Shown here one piece after another: positions 48,436-54,725 of a stretch of 54,725 nt of DNA (the stretch's first letter is position 1; every line of letters starts with the position of its first letter). A program made the translations under genes and the position numbers. Source of the DNA: Candidatus Rokuibacteriota bacterium. Lineage in GTDB: Bacteria; Methylomirabilota; Methylomirabilia; Rokubacteriales; CSP1-6. The stretch covers positions 1 to 54,725 of the forward strand of contig QHSI01000115.1 of assembly GCA_003221515.1 (NCBI GenBank), in the 5' to 3' direction. The notes beneath the pieces were generated by a model. It searched no databases. It saw only the letters and a list, made by a program, of their open reading frames with translations, and was not told the origin of the DNA.

Positions 48436-49193
48436 GCCTCGCGTGCCTGGTCGCGCTGTTCCTGCTGCTGCCGATCGTGATCGTGGTGCCGATGTCGTTC
48501 AGCACCGCGATCTCGTTCGAGTTCCCGCCGCCGGGCTACTCGCTCGGCTACTACGCGAAGTTCTTCACCAGCGAGGAGTGGCTCGAGCCGACGCTGAATA
48601 GCCTCGTCATCGCGCTCGGGGCCACCGCGCTCACCATGCTCCTCGTCGTGCCGGCGGCGTTCGGCTACGTGCGCTACCGGTTCCGCGGCAAGGCCCTGGT
48701 GAACCTCCTCATGATGGCGCCGTTGATCGTGCCGCACGTGGTGAGCGCGCTCGCATACTACGGCTTCCTCGGGCGCGCCCGGCTGACCGGCACCCACCTC
48801 GGCGTCATCGTCGCCCACGGCGTCCTCGCGGTGCCGGTGGCCTTCCTCGTCATCAGCGCAACCCTCAAGGGCTTCGACCGGAACCTCGAGCGCGCCGCCA
48901 TGAGCTCGGGCGCGGGTCCGCTCCGGACGTTCTTTCACGTGACCCTGCCGGTGCTGCGACCCGGCATGCTAGTGGGGGCGCTGTTCGCGTTCCTGTCCTC
49001 GTTCAACGAGGCGGTGGTGGTGATTTTCATCGGGGGCCGCGGGGCGGCCACCCTCCCCAAGAAGATGTACGAGAGCATTCGTCTCGAGTCCGACCCCGTG
49101 ATCGCGGTCGTCTCCACGCTCCTCGTCAGCGCGGTGGTGCTCGGCGTCCTCGTGTCGGCGTTCCTGCGCCCGAGAGGGGCGAATGCGGCTTGA
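48426..49193 (+). CDS. ABC transporter permease, PotC-like
   Basis: A 255-residue permease. The ATG at 48426 (MGLSLACLVALFLLLPIVIV) gives a normal PotC start; SFSTAISFEFPPPGYSLGYY, NSLVIALGATALTMLLVVPA and the EAA loop LERAAMSSGAGPLRTFFHVT are present. It overlaps the acyl-CoA synthetase gene by 11 bp. Confidence 0.92.
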   Translation: MGLSLACLVALFLLLPIVIVVPMSFSTAISFEFPPPGYSLGYYAKFFTSEEWLEPTLNSLVIALGATALTMLLVVPAAFGYVRYRFRGKALVNLLMMAPLIVPHVVSALAYYGFLGRARLTGTHLGVIVAHGVLAVPVAFLVISATLKGFDRNLERAAMSSGAGPLRTFFHVTLPVLRPGMLVGALFAFLSSFNEAVVVIFIGGRGAATLPKKMYESIRLESDPVIAVVSTLLVSAVVLGVLVSAFLRPRGANAA

Positions 49194-51303
49194 CGCCCTG
49201 CTCCGTCCCCGCTCGATCGCGATCCTCGGCGCCTCCGAGCGCCCGTCGATCGGCCGTGCCCTCATGGAGTCGGCGGTCACGCTCGGCTACCAGGGCCGGC
49301 TCTACCCGATCAATCCGAGGTACACGGAGATCCTCGGGCAGCGCTGTTATCCGAGCATGCGGGAGCTCCCGGAGCAGCCCGACGTGGTGGCGCTGTGCGT
49401 CTCCTACACGCGCATGGTCGAGAGCTTCCGCACCGTGGCCGACAAGGGCGCGGGCGCAGCCGTCATCTACGACGGCGGATTCGCCGAGCACGGCGACGAG
49501 GGCCGTCGGCGTCAGGCCGAGCTGGTCGGGATGTGCTGCGAGGCCGGGATCGCGCTGTGCGGCCCCAACTGCATGGGCATCCTCAATCCGCACCACCGGA
49601 GCTCCGTCTACATGCAGGAGGTGCGCGATCCCGCCGGGCTCGCCGGCAACGTGGCGCTGGTGTCGCAGAGCGGGTCCATCTGCATCGGCATGCTGGCCGA
49701 CATCCGGCGCTTCGGCTTCAGCCACGTCGTCTCCTCCGGCAACGAGGCGGTCGTCGGCACGGCGCAGTATCTGGAGGCGCTGGTCGACGATACCGACACC
49801 AGGGTGATCGCGACGTTCACCGAGTGGATCGCCGAGCCCGAGCGTTACGTGGCCGTGCTCGACCGCGCCGCGGATGCCGGCAAGCCGGTCGTGGTACTGA
49901 AGGTCGGCCGCCACGAGCGCACGCGGCGCGCCATCGGCACCCACACCGGCGGTCTCGCCGGTGAGTCCGCGGTCTTCTCGGCGATGCTCCGAGCGCACCG
50001 CGCCATCGAGGTGAGCGACCTGGACGAGCTCACGGAAGTGCTGGCGGTGTGCCAGGGCCGGCGCTGGCCCACGGGCCGGCGGCTGGCCGTCGTCACCGCC
50101 TCGGGCGGTCAGGCCGAGCTGATCCTCGACGTGGCCACCGCCGCCGGGCTCGAGCTGCCGCCGCTCTCGGCCGAAGGCCGCAAGGAGATCGAGCGCGTGA
50201 TCGGCCCCGTCACGGGCGACGGCAACCCGCTCGACGCCTGGGGGAACGGCGGCTACGACACCAACATGCCGCACGCGCTCGCGACGCTCGACGCCGCGGC
50301 CGTGGACGCGATCGCCTTCTGCAGCGACAGTCACGACGATGCGCCGATGGGTCGCGCCGACCGCGCGCTGGGCTACAGCCGGCTCCTCGCCGCCGCCGCT
50401 GCGCGGAGCGCCAAGCCGCACTATCAGATGAACATGCGCCCGGGCGTCATGCGCCGCGAGCAGGTGCGCTTCCTGGCCGAGCACGGCATCGCGACCATCG
50501 GGGGCACACGCCAGGGCCTCGCGGCGATCGATCACCTCGCGCGCTGGGCGGGGCCGCCGCCGCCGACGCGCCGGATCGACGCGCCCGGTGGCGTCGGCGT
50601 GGCGAGCCTGCTCGGAGGGCGCGCGCGGCCGACGATCCACGAGCACGACGCCAAGCGGCTCCTCGCCCAGCACGGCCTGTCGGTCGTTCGCGAGCGTCTC
50701 GTCCGGTCGGTCGGCGACGCGCGCAAGGCGGCGCACGACCTCGGATACCCTGTCGTCCTCAAGGTCGTGGCGGACGACTTGCCCCATCGCTCGGATCTGG
50801 GGCTGGTGCGCGTCGGCCTCGTGGACGCCGCGGCGCTCGAGGCCGCCTGGGCGACTCTGGAGCGCCGCCTGCGCGAGACGACACCGCGGACCTCGATCGA
50901 CGGCTTCGTTGTCCAGGCGTTGATCGCGGGGGGCGTGGAGGTGTTCGCCGGCGTGAAGCGCGATCCCGCCTTCGGACACTTCCTCGCCTTCGGCGTCGGC
51001 GGCGTTGCCGTCGAAGTGCTCCGTGACTTCGCCCTGCGCCAGCTGCCGCTCCGGGACGGCGACGCGGAGGCGATGGTCGGCGAGATCCGGGGCGCGGCGC
51101 TGCTCGGGGCCGTGCGCGGACAGCCGGCCGCGGACGTCCCGGCCCTCGTCCGCTGTCTCTACGCCCTCGGCGACTTCGCATGGGCCAACCGCGCGGACAT
51201 CGCCGAGATCGATCTCAACCCGATCAAGGTGTTGCCCGCCGGGCACGGCGCCGTCGTCGTCGACGCCTTGATCGTTCCGTCTCCCCGGGAAAGGACGGAG
51301 TGA
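49183..51303 (+). CDS. NDP-forming acyl-CoA synthetase
   Basis: A 706-residue enzyme with the fused alpha-beta layout of ADP/NDP-forming acyl-CoA synthetases. A CoA-binding Rossmann domain opens the protein (LRPRSIAILGASERPSIGRA), then the ligase domains with CGPNCMGILNP, VSQSGSICIGML and the phospho-His region THTGGLAGESAVFSAMLRA, and a C-terminal ATP-grasp domain from about residue 490 (HEHDAKRLLAQHGLSVVRER, VVADDLPHRSDLGLVRVGL, DIAEIDLNPIKV). It would activate a small carboxylate with CoA or run in reverse to conserve ATP. It sits inside the polyamine-type importer operon, overlapping potC and potA, so its substrate may be what the importer brings in. Confidence 0.9.
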   Translation: MRLDALLRPRSIAILGASERPSIGRALMESAVTLGYQGRLYPINPRYTEILGQRCYPSMRELPEQPDVVALCVSYTRMVESFRTVADKGAGAAVIYDGGFAEHGDEGRRRQAELVGMCCEAGIALCGPNCMGILNPHHRSSVYMQEVRDPAGLAGNVALVSQSGSICIGMLADIRRFGFSHVVSSGNEAVVGTAQYLEALVDDTDTRVIATFTEWIAEPERYVAVLDRAADAGKPVVVLKVGRHERTRRAIGTHTGGLAGESAVFSAMLRAHRAIEVSDLDELTEVLAVCQGRRWPTGRRLAVVTASGGQAELILDVATAAGLELPPLSAEGRKEIERVIGPVTGDGNPLDAWGNGGYDTNMPHALATLDAAAVDAIAFCSDSHDDAPMGRADRALGYSRLLAAAAARSAKPHYQMNMRPGVMRREQVRFLAEHGIATIGGTRQGLAAIDHLARWAGPPPPTRRIDAPGGVGVASLLGGRARPTIHEHDAKRLLAQHGLSVVRERLVRSVGDARKAAHDLGYPVVLKVVADDLPHRSDLGLVRVGLVDAAALEAAWATLERRLRETTPRTSIDGFVVQALIAGGVEVFAGVKRDPAFGHFLAFGVGGVAVEVLRDFALRQLPLRDGDAEAMVGEIRGAALLGAVRGQPAADVPALVRCLYALGDFAWANRADIAEIDLNPIKVLPAGHGAVVVDALIVPSPRERTE

Positions 51304-52379
51304 CGGCGTACCTCTCGCTCCGCAACATCGTCAAGTCGTACGACGGCCGCGTGAACGCGGTCGACAACGTCTCGATCGACATCGCCAAGGGCGAGTTTCT
51401 CACCTTCCTGGGGCCGAGCGGCTCGGGCAAGACCACCACCCTCATGATGATCGCTGGCTTCGAGGCACCGAGCGCCGGCGCCATCGAGCTCGAGGGCGAG
51501 GACCTCACCCGGCGCAAGCCGTACGAGCGCAACATCGGGGTCGTGTTCCAGAACTACGCGTTGTTCCCGCACATGACCGTCGAGCGCAACGTGGCGTTCC
51601 CACTGCGCATGCGGAGGTTCCCGCGAAACCGCGAGGCCGCCCGCGTGCGCGAGATCCTCGACCTGGTCGGCCTCGGCCCCTTCGCCGGCAAGCATCCGCG
51701 CGAGCTGTCGGGCGGCCAGCAGCAGCGGGTGGCGCTGGCGCGGGGGCTCGTGTTCAACCCGGACGTGCTGTTGCTGGACGAGCCGCTCGGCGCGCTCGAC
51801 AAGAGCTTGCGCGAGCAGATGCAGGTGGAGCTGAAGCGCATCCAACGCGAGGTCGGCATCACCACGGTCTACGTCACCCACGACCAGACGGAAGCCATGA
51901 CGATGTCCGACCGCATCGCGGTCTTCAGCCACGGCAAGCTGGAACAGGTGGCGCCACCGCTCGACGTCTACCACCGGCCACGCACCCGCTTCGTGGGTGA
52001 GTTCATCGGCGACAGCAATATCTTCGCCGGCACCGTCGACGAATCGCAGCCGGGGTGCGTGACGCTCGAGGCGCTCGGCCCCATGCGCGTCGACGTGGAA
52101 GCGTGGCGACGCGTCGGCAAGGGCGCCGTCGACGTGCTGGTGCGGCCGGAGCGCGTGCAGCTCGCCGCGCCGGGCGCGGAGCCGGCGCTGCTGAACCGGC
52201 TGGTGATGGAGATCGGTGTCATCGTGAACTACGGCGATAGCGTCCTCCTCATCGGCTCCGCCCGCGGTCAGCGGCTCCGGATGCGCATCGCGGGCGCGCA
52301 GCCTGACGCGATCCGCGAGGGCGCGACGGTCATCGTCGGCTGGAGGCCGGGCGACGAGCATCTGATCGCGCGGTCATGA
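51300..52379 (+). CDS. ABC transporter ATP-binding protein, PotA-like
   Basis: A 359-residue importer ATPase with Walker A GPSGSGKTTTLMMI, Q-loop VFQNYALFPHMTV, signature LSGGQQQRVALARGL, Walker B VLLLDEPLGALDKSL, the H-loop in VYVTHDQTEAMTM, and a C-terminal TOBE domain (VRPERVQLAAPGAE). GTG start at 51300 overlaps the synthetase stop (GTGA). It completes the PotD-PotB-PotC set. A short inverted repeat follows at 52385-52403 but without a T run. Confidence 0.94.
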   Translation: MTAYLSLRNIVKSYDGRVNAVDNVSIDIAKGEFLTFLGPSGSGKTTTLMMIAGFEAPSAGAIELEGEDLTRRKPYERNIGVVFQNYALFPHMTVERNVAFPLRMRRFPRNREAARVREILDLVGLGPFAGKHPRELSGGQQQRVALARGLVFNPDVLLLDEPLGALDKSLREQMQVELKRIQREVGITTVYVTHDQTEAMTMSDRIAVFSHGKLEQVAPPLDVYHRPRTRFVGEFIGDSNIFAGTVDESQPGCVTLEALGPMRVDVEAWRRVGKGAVDVLVRPERVQLAAPGAEPALLNRLVMEIGVIVNYGDSVLLIGSARGQRLRMRIAGAQPDAIREGATVIVGWRPGDEHLIARS

Positions 52380-52525
52380 CGGAACCGCCGGACGCATCGG
52401 CGGATAACTTGCCCGGCCATCTGCTGCGGTTGGGCTTATGAGCGTCGCCTCAGCGTCTCTCCACTTTCATCTGCAACAAAAAATCACCGAAGGGACAGCG
52501 GACGCTGGACGGCGGCGAGCGCCCC

Positions 52526-53284
52526 TCAGAACTCTTTGATGAACAGCACTCGCACCTGATAGTCGAACTCCCGGGCGTTCGTGACGGGCAGCTGGACACC
52601 CACGGCCAGAGTCGACCGCGGGAAGGGTTTCACGTTCAGGCCGGGGACGAGGGTGACCTGGGTCCGGTGGTCCTCGGCGACGATGGGCGTTGTCGTGCGG
52701 AACTCGACGAACGGGGTGAACCATCGGGACACCGGCCAGGCGGCGGCAAGCCCGCTGTCGAACTCCTGGGCGTGCTCGGGCTTGAACGTCCATTTGTAGG
52801 ACACCTCGCCGACGAGATCGAAGGGGCCGAGGGCGATGGCGGCGGTGGCGAACGGTTCCAGCACGAGCTCGCCCCCGAGACCCTCCCGCTCGGATCCGCT
52901 CGGGAGGGTAGTGGTGAAGCCCGCGGAGACAAGGATCCGGTCCTCCACCGAGCGGTAGACGAGGAATTTGTTCTCGATCTCGAGGTCGCCTGGTCCTCCG
53001 GTCGTCGCGTCGTCCGTCGGAAAGTTAATGACGAAGGGCACCTCGAGTTCGATCTGCCAGCGGGGAAGCACCGGCCATTCGACAGCCGTCGAAAGCTCGG
53101 TCTTGCGTCCCTCGCGGTTCTTGCTTTGTTCGAGGTTGAACTCGAGTTCTCGCTCGATGACGGGTCGCCGGGTGATGATCGGGTAGAAGAACTCGAGGTT
53201 CGCCTCTTCGTAGTCCTGCGCTACCGCCACACCGGACGCGCCCATGAGCGACAGTACGGTTAGCCCAGCCCAGATCAGCTTCAT
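52526..53284 (-). CDS. Exported beta-rich protein, probable outer-membrane channel
   Basis: A 252-residue protein with a Sec signal peptide (MKLIWAGLTVLSLMGASGVA, cleavage after AVA) and alternating beta strands (ELEFNLEQSKNREGRKTELS, WQIELEVPFVINFP, VSAGFTTTLPSG, FVEFRTTTPIVA) ending in an aromatic residue (FIKEF), as outer-membrane beta barrels do. It resembles small barrels annotated with the phenol-degradation MetA or iron-transport clusters. GAGG precedes the ATG at 53284; it lies 32 bp after the cupredoxin gene and shares its promoter. Confidence 0.75.
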   Translation of the reverse strand: MKLIWAGLTVLSLMGASGVAVAQDYEEANLEFFYPIITRRPVIERELEFNLEQSKNREGRKTELSTAVEWPVLPRWQIELEVPFVINFPTDDATTGGPGDLEIENKFLVYRSVEDRILVSAGFTTTLPSGSEREGLGGELVLEPFATAAIALGPFDLVGEVSYKWTFKPEHAQEFDSGLAAAWPVSRWFTPFVEFRTTTPIVAEDHRTQVTLVPGLNVKPFPRSTLAVGVQLPVTNAREFDYQVRVLFIKEF

Positions 53285-53316
53285 CGTGATCCTCGCCGCC
53301 GGTGGCCCCATGCGCG

Positions 53317-53658
53317 TTACTCCGCGTTGATCCTGCCCTTGGCGGTGCTTTGATTGAAATCGCCGATGAAGTTGTACGTCCCCTTCTTGAGCGCGGGCAT
53401 CCGGAGGCGGAGGGTCTTGCCCGCTGGGATCACCTTCTCGATGCGGAGATCGTGGCTCTCGAACTCCTCGGGCGTGGCGTCCTTGTTGGTGATGACGAGG
53501 ACGAAGGACGTGCCCGGCGGCACCGTGATCGCCTCCGGGGTGAAGCGGTGATTCTCGATGGTGAGCGGGATCTCGGGCGGATCCGCCGACCGGGCGGGGG
53601 TACCGCCCGCGACGACGCAGAGCACAAGGGCTCCGACGAGCACACCTCGACGCAGCAT
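53317..53658 (-). CDS. Periplasmic cupredoxin-domain protein
   Basis: A 113-residue protein with a signal peptide (MLRRGVLVGALVLCVVAGGT) and one cupredoxin-like domain (LTIENHRFTPEAITVPPGTS, VLVITNKDATPEEFESHDLR, GTYNFIGDFNQSTAKGRINA). Classical copper ligands are only partly visible: the His in SHDLR is there, but the usual Cys is replaced (GDFNQ). Such domains accompany iron or copper uptake proteins. GAGGAG precedes the ATG at 53658. A DtxR-like palindrome lies about 50 bp upstream, which suggests metal control. Confidence 0.82.
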   Translation of the reverse strand: MLRRGVLVGALVLCVVAGGTPARSADPPEIPLTIENHRFTPEAITVPPGTSFVLVITNKDATPEEFESHDLRIEKVIPAGKTLRLRMPALKKGTYNFIGDFNQSTAKGRINAE

Positions 53659-53709
53659 GGTCGCTCCTCTCTGGCGGCGTGCGCCGTGGGGTGCGCGGTA
53701 CCGCACGAC

Positions 53710-53723
53710 TTAGGTGCACCTAA
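53710..53723. promoter_or_regulatory. Perfect 14-bp palindrome, DtxR/IdeR-like operator
   Basis: TTAGGTGCACCTAA is a perfect palindrome in the AT-richer region upstream of the cupredoxin gene. Its half-sites TTAGG/CCTAA match those of DtxR-family iron or manganese regulators, though the spacing differs from the 19-bp IdeR box. A second palindrome, TAGTCAAGACTA (53734-53745), lies just upstream and overlaps a TTGACT that could be a -35. Confidence 0.5.
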
Positions 53724-53899
53724 CATATTACAGTAGTCAAGACTAACTTCGAGAGAACCCAACGGCAATGTAACCATCACATCACCCGCCCAGCGACGCG
53801 AGGCGCCTCCGCAGCAGCCCGCGAAGGGGAAGGTCTTCCCTTCAGTAGCGAGCGGATAGCGGTGGCGAACCTCGGGTTTGAGGATCCCGTCACGCAGCG

Positions 53900-54725
53900 C
53901 TACGGCTCGACGCGCTCGATCTTCACGCTCCGGCGCGTGCGCGCGGACTCGATCATCGCCAGCGTGACCTCCACGACGCGCAGCCCGTCCAGGCCGGTCG
54001 CTGCTGGCTGGCCGCCGGTGGCGACCGCGCGCTGGAAGTCCTCGATCTCTGCCACGTAGTTCGGCAGCAGCGCTTCCGGGTAGGCGGCGGTCTCGTTGAC
54101 GGTGTCGCTCGTGATCTCGAAGCGGCCCGTGCGCGCTTCCCACATGGAGTGGTGTCCGGCGATGAGCCCGGTGATCCCGTAGACGCGGAAATCGTTGCGC
54201 GAGTCTGGAAGAAGGCGGCTCGCGACCACCTGGCCGAGCGTGCCGTTCCCGAAGCGCAGCGTGAGGCAGGCGAGTTGCTCGAGCGGGCGCGCGACCGTCT
54301 GGCCGTCGGTGACGGCCGTGATCTCGTCCACCTCGGCGCCGAGCACGAAGCGCAGCAGGTCGACCGAGTGCACGCCGGTGCCCATCATCGTGGACGCGCC
54401 CCCGATCAGCTCCGGCGCGTCCCACCACTGCGTGAGCGGCGTGCGCGGCGGCGAGCCGTCGCGGCCGCGCACGCCGAACGCCCACTGCGCCTGGGCGAGC
54501 ACGATGCGTCCCAGCGTCCCGGCGGCGACGAGCTCGCGCGCGCGGATATAGGCCGGGTGGTGGCGCAAGTTGAAGGCAACGCCGAGCGTGACGCCCGCGC
54601 GGTGGCACGCCCGCAGCATTCGCACGGCGTCGGCGATCGTCGTGGCCATCGGCTTCTCGCACAGCACGTGCTTACCGGCTTCCGCCGCCTGGACGACGTG
54701 CTCGGCATGCAAGGCGTTCGGCGAG
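53900..54725 (-). CDS. Gfo/Idh/MocA-family oxidoreductase, N-terminus outside window
   Basis: NAD(P)-dependent sugar or inositol dehydrogenase-like protein. The frame is open to the window edge, so the N-terminal Rossmann motif is missing here; about 275 residues are visible. They start in SPNALHAEHVVQAAEAGKHV, with the family motif LCEKPMATT, then the C-terminal alpha-beta domain with YIRARELVAAGTLGRIVLAQ, GGASTMMGTGVHSVDLLRFV and ETAAYPEALLPNYVAEIEDF. The substrate is not inferable. Confidence 0.9.
   Translation of the reverse strand, partial: SPNALHAEHVVQAAEAGKHVLCEKPMATTIADAVRMLRACHRAGVTLGVAFNLRHHPAYIRARELVAAGTLGRIVLAQAQWAFGVRGRDGSPPRTPLTQWWDAPELIGGASTMMGTGVHSVDLLRFVLGAEVDEITAVTDGQTVARPLEQLACLTLRFGNGTLGQVVASRLLPDSRNDFRVYGITGLIAGHHSMWEARTGRFEITSDTVNETAAYPEALLPNYVAEIEDFQRAVATGGQPAATGLDGLRVVEVTLAMIESARTRRSVKIERVEP

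Noticed and set aside
52385-52403. Hairpin CCGCCG/CGGCGG after potA as a rho-independent terminator
   Set aside because: No T run follows it on the plus strand.

Overview
The window is high-GC, densely packed bacterial chromosome with many 4-nt ATGA/GTGA stop-start overlaps. lpxC marks an outer-membrane (diderm) bacterium and the caa3-type terminal oxidase marks an aerobic one. The mix of ntrYX, hrcA-grpE-dnaJ, a UDP-sugar block, paired acyl-CoA dehydrogenases and many solute transporters fits an uncultured soil or subsurface lineage such as Rokubacteria/Methylomirabilota or a deltaproteobacterial relative. That placement is an inference from gene content only.

Positions 1-32047 are almost entirely minus-strand housekeeping genes. 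Read in the direction of transcription they are: the caa3 oxidase operon (coxB with a fused cytochrome c, a fused subunit I-III, subunit IV, ctaG); a UDP-sugar block (ugd, uxs, an epimerase, a Trm112-like protein, a nucleotidyltransferase); lepA-lepB; hemW; hrcA-grpE-dnaJ-prmA-rsmE-archease; lpxC; a DUF4390 protein with ntrY-ntrX and a mini M50-like protease; a cytosine-deaminase-like amidohydrolase; and the pyrimidine operon pyrR-pyrB-pyrC-carA-small ORF-carB, which runs off the left edge. The pyr operon has a sigma-70 promoter and a hairpin matching the PyrR RNA-binding loop next to the pyrR ribosome binding site. An M20 carbamoylase-type hydrolase lies at 30797-32047.

From 32141 to 52379 most genes are on the plus strand and look accessory or catabolic: two acyl-CoA dehydrogenases, a NUDIX hydrolase, and an AT-richer stretch (35412-37560) with three unrecognised membrane proteins and a 5'-truncated tyrosine recombinase. 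These are followed by an orphan molybdopterin hydroxylase subunit, a peptide-type ABC importer (binding protein and two permeases), a glycine-reductase-like component B pair, a polyamine-type ABC importer, and an NDP-forming acyl-CoA synthetase embedded in that importer operon.

The most striking item is the component B pair. The grdB-like gene has an in-frame TGA at 46109-46111 in the context T-S-T-U-G-S-C, the reading frame continues 84 codons with family-like sequence, and a bipartite hairpin follows the UGA with GG in its apical loop. I read it as a selenoprotein of 433 residues. Its grdE-like partner appears to lack the cysteine that produces the pyruvoyl cofactor in clostridial GrdE, and no grdA, grdC or grdD is present here, so this looks like a repurposed selenoenzyme in an aerobe.

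The window also has three families of non-coding repeats: a 68-bp tandem repeat over the ntrX start, a dispersed element of about 70 bp near hemW and after an acyl-CoA dehydrogenase, and a 99-bp tandem repeat between grdE and grdB whose copies differ in ways that preserve two hairpins. The right end holds an outer-membrane-type protein and a cupredoxin behind a DtxR-like palindrome, then a partial Gfo/Idh/MocA oxidoreductase.
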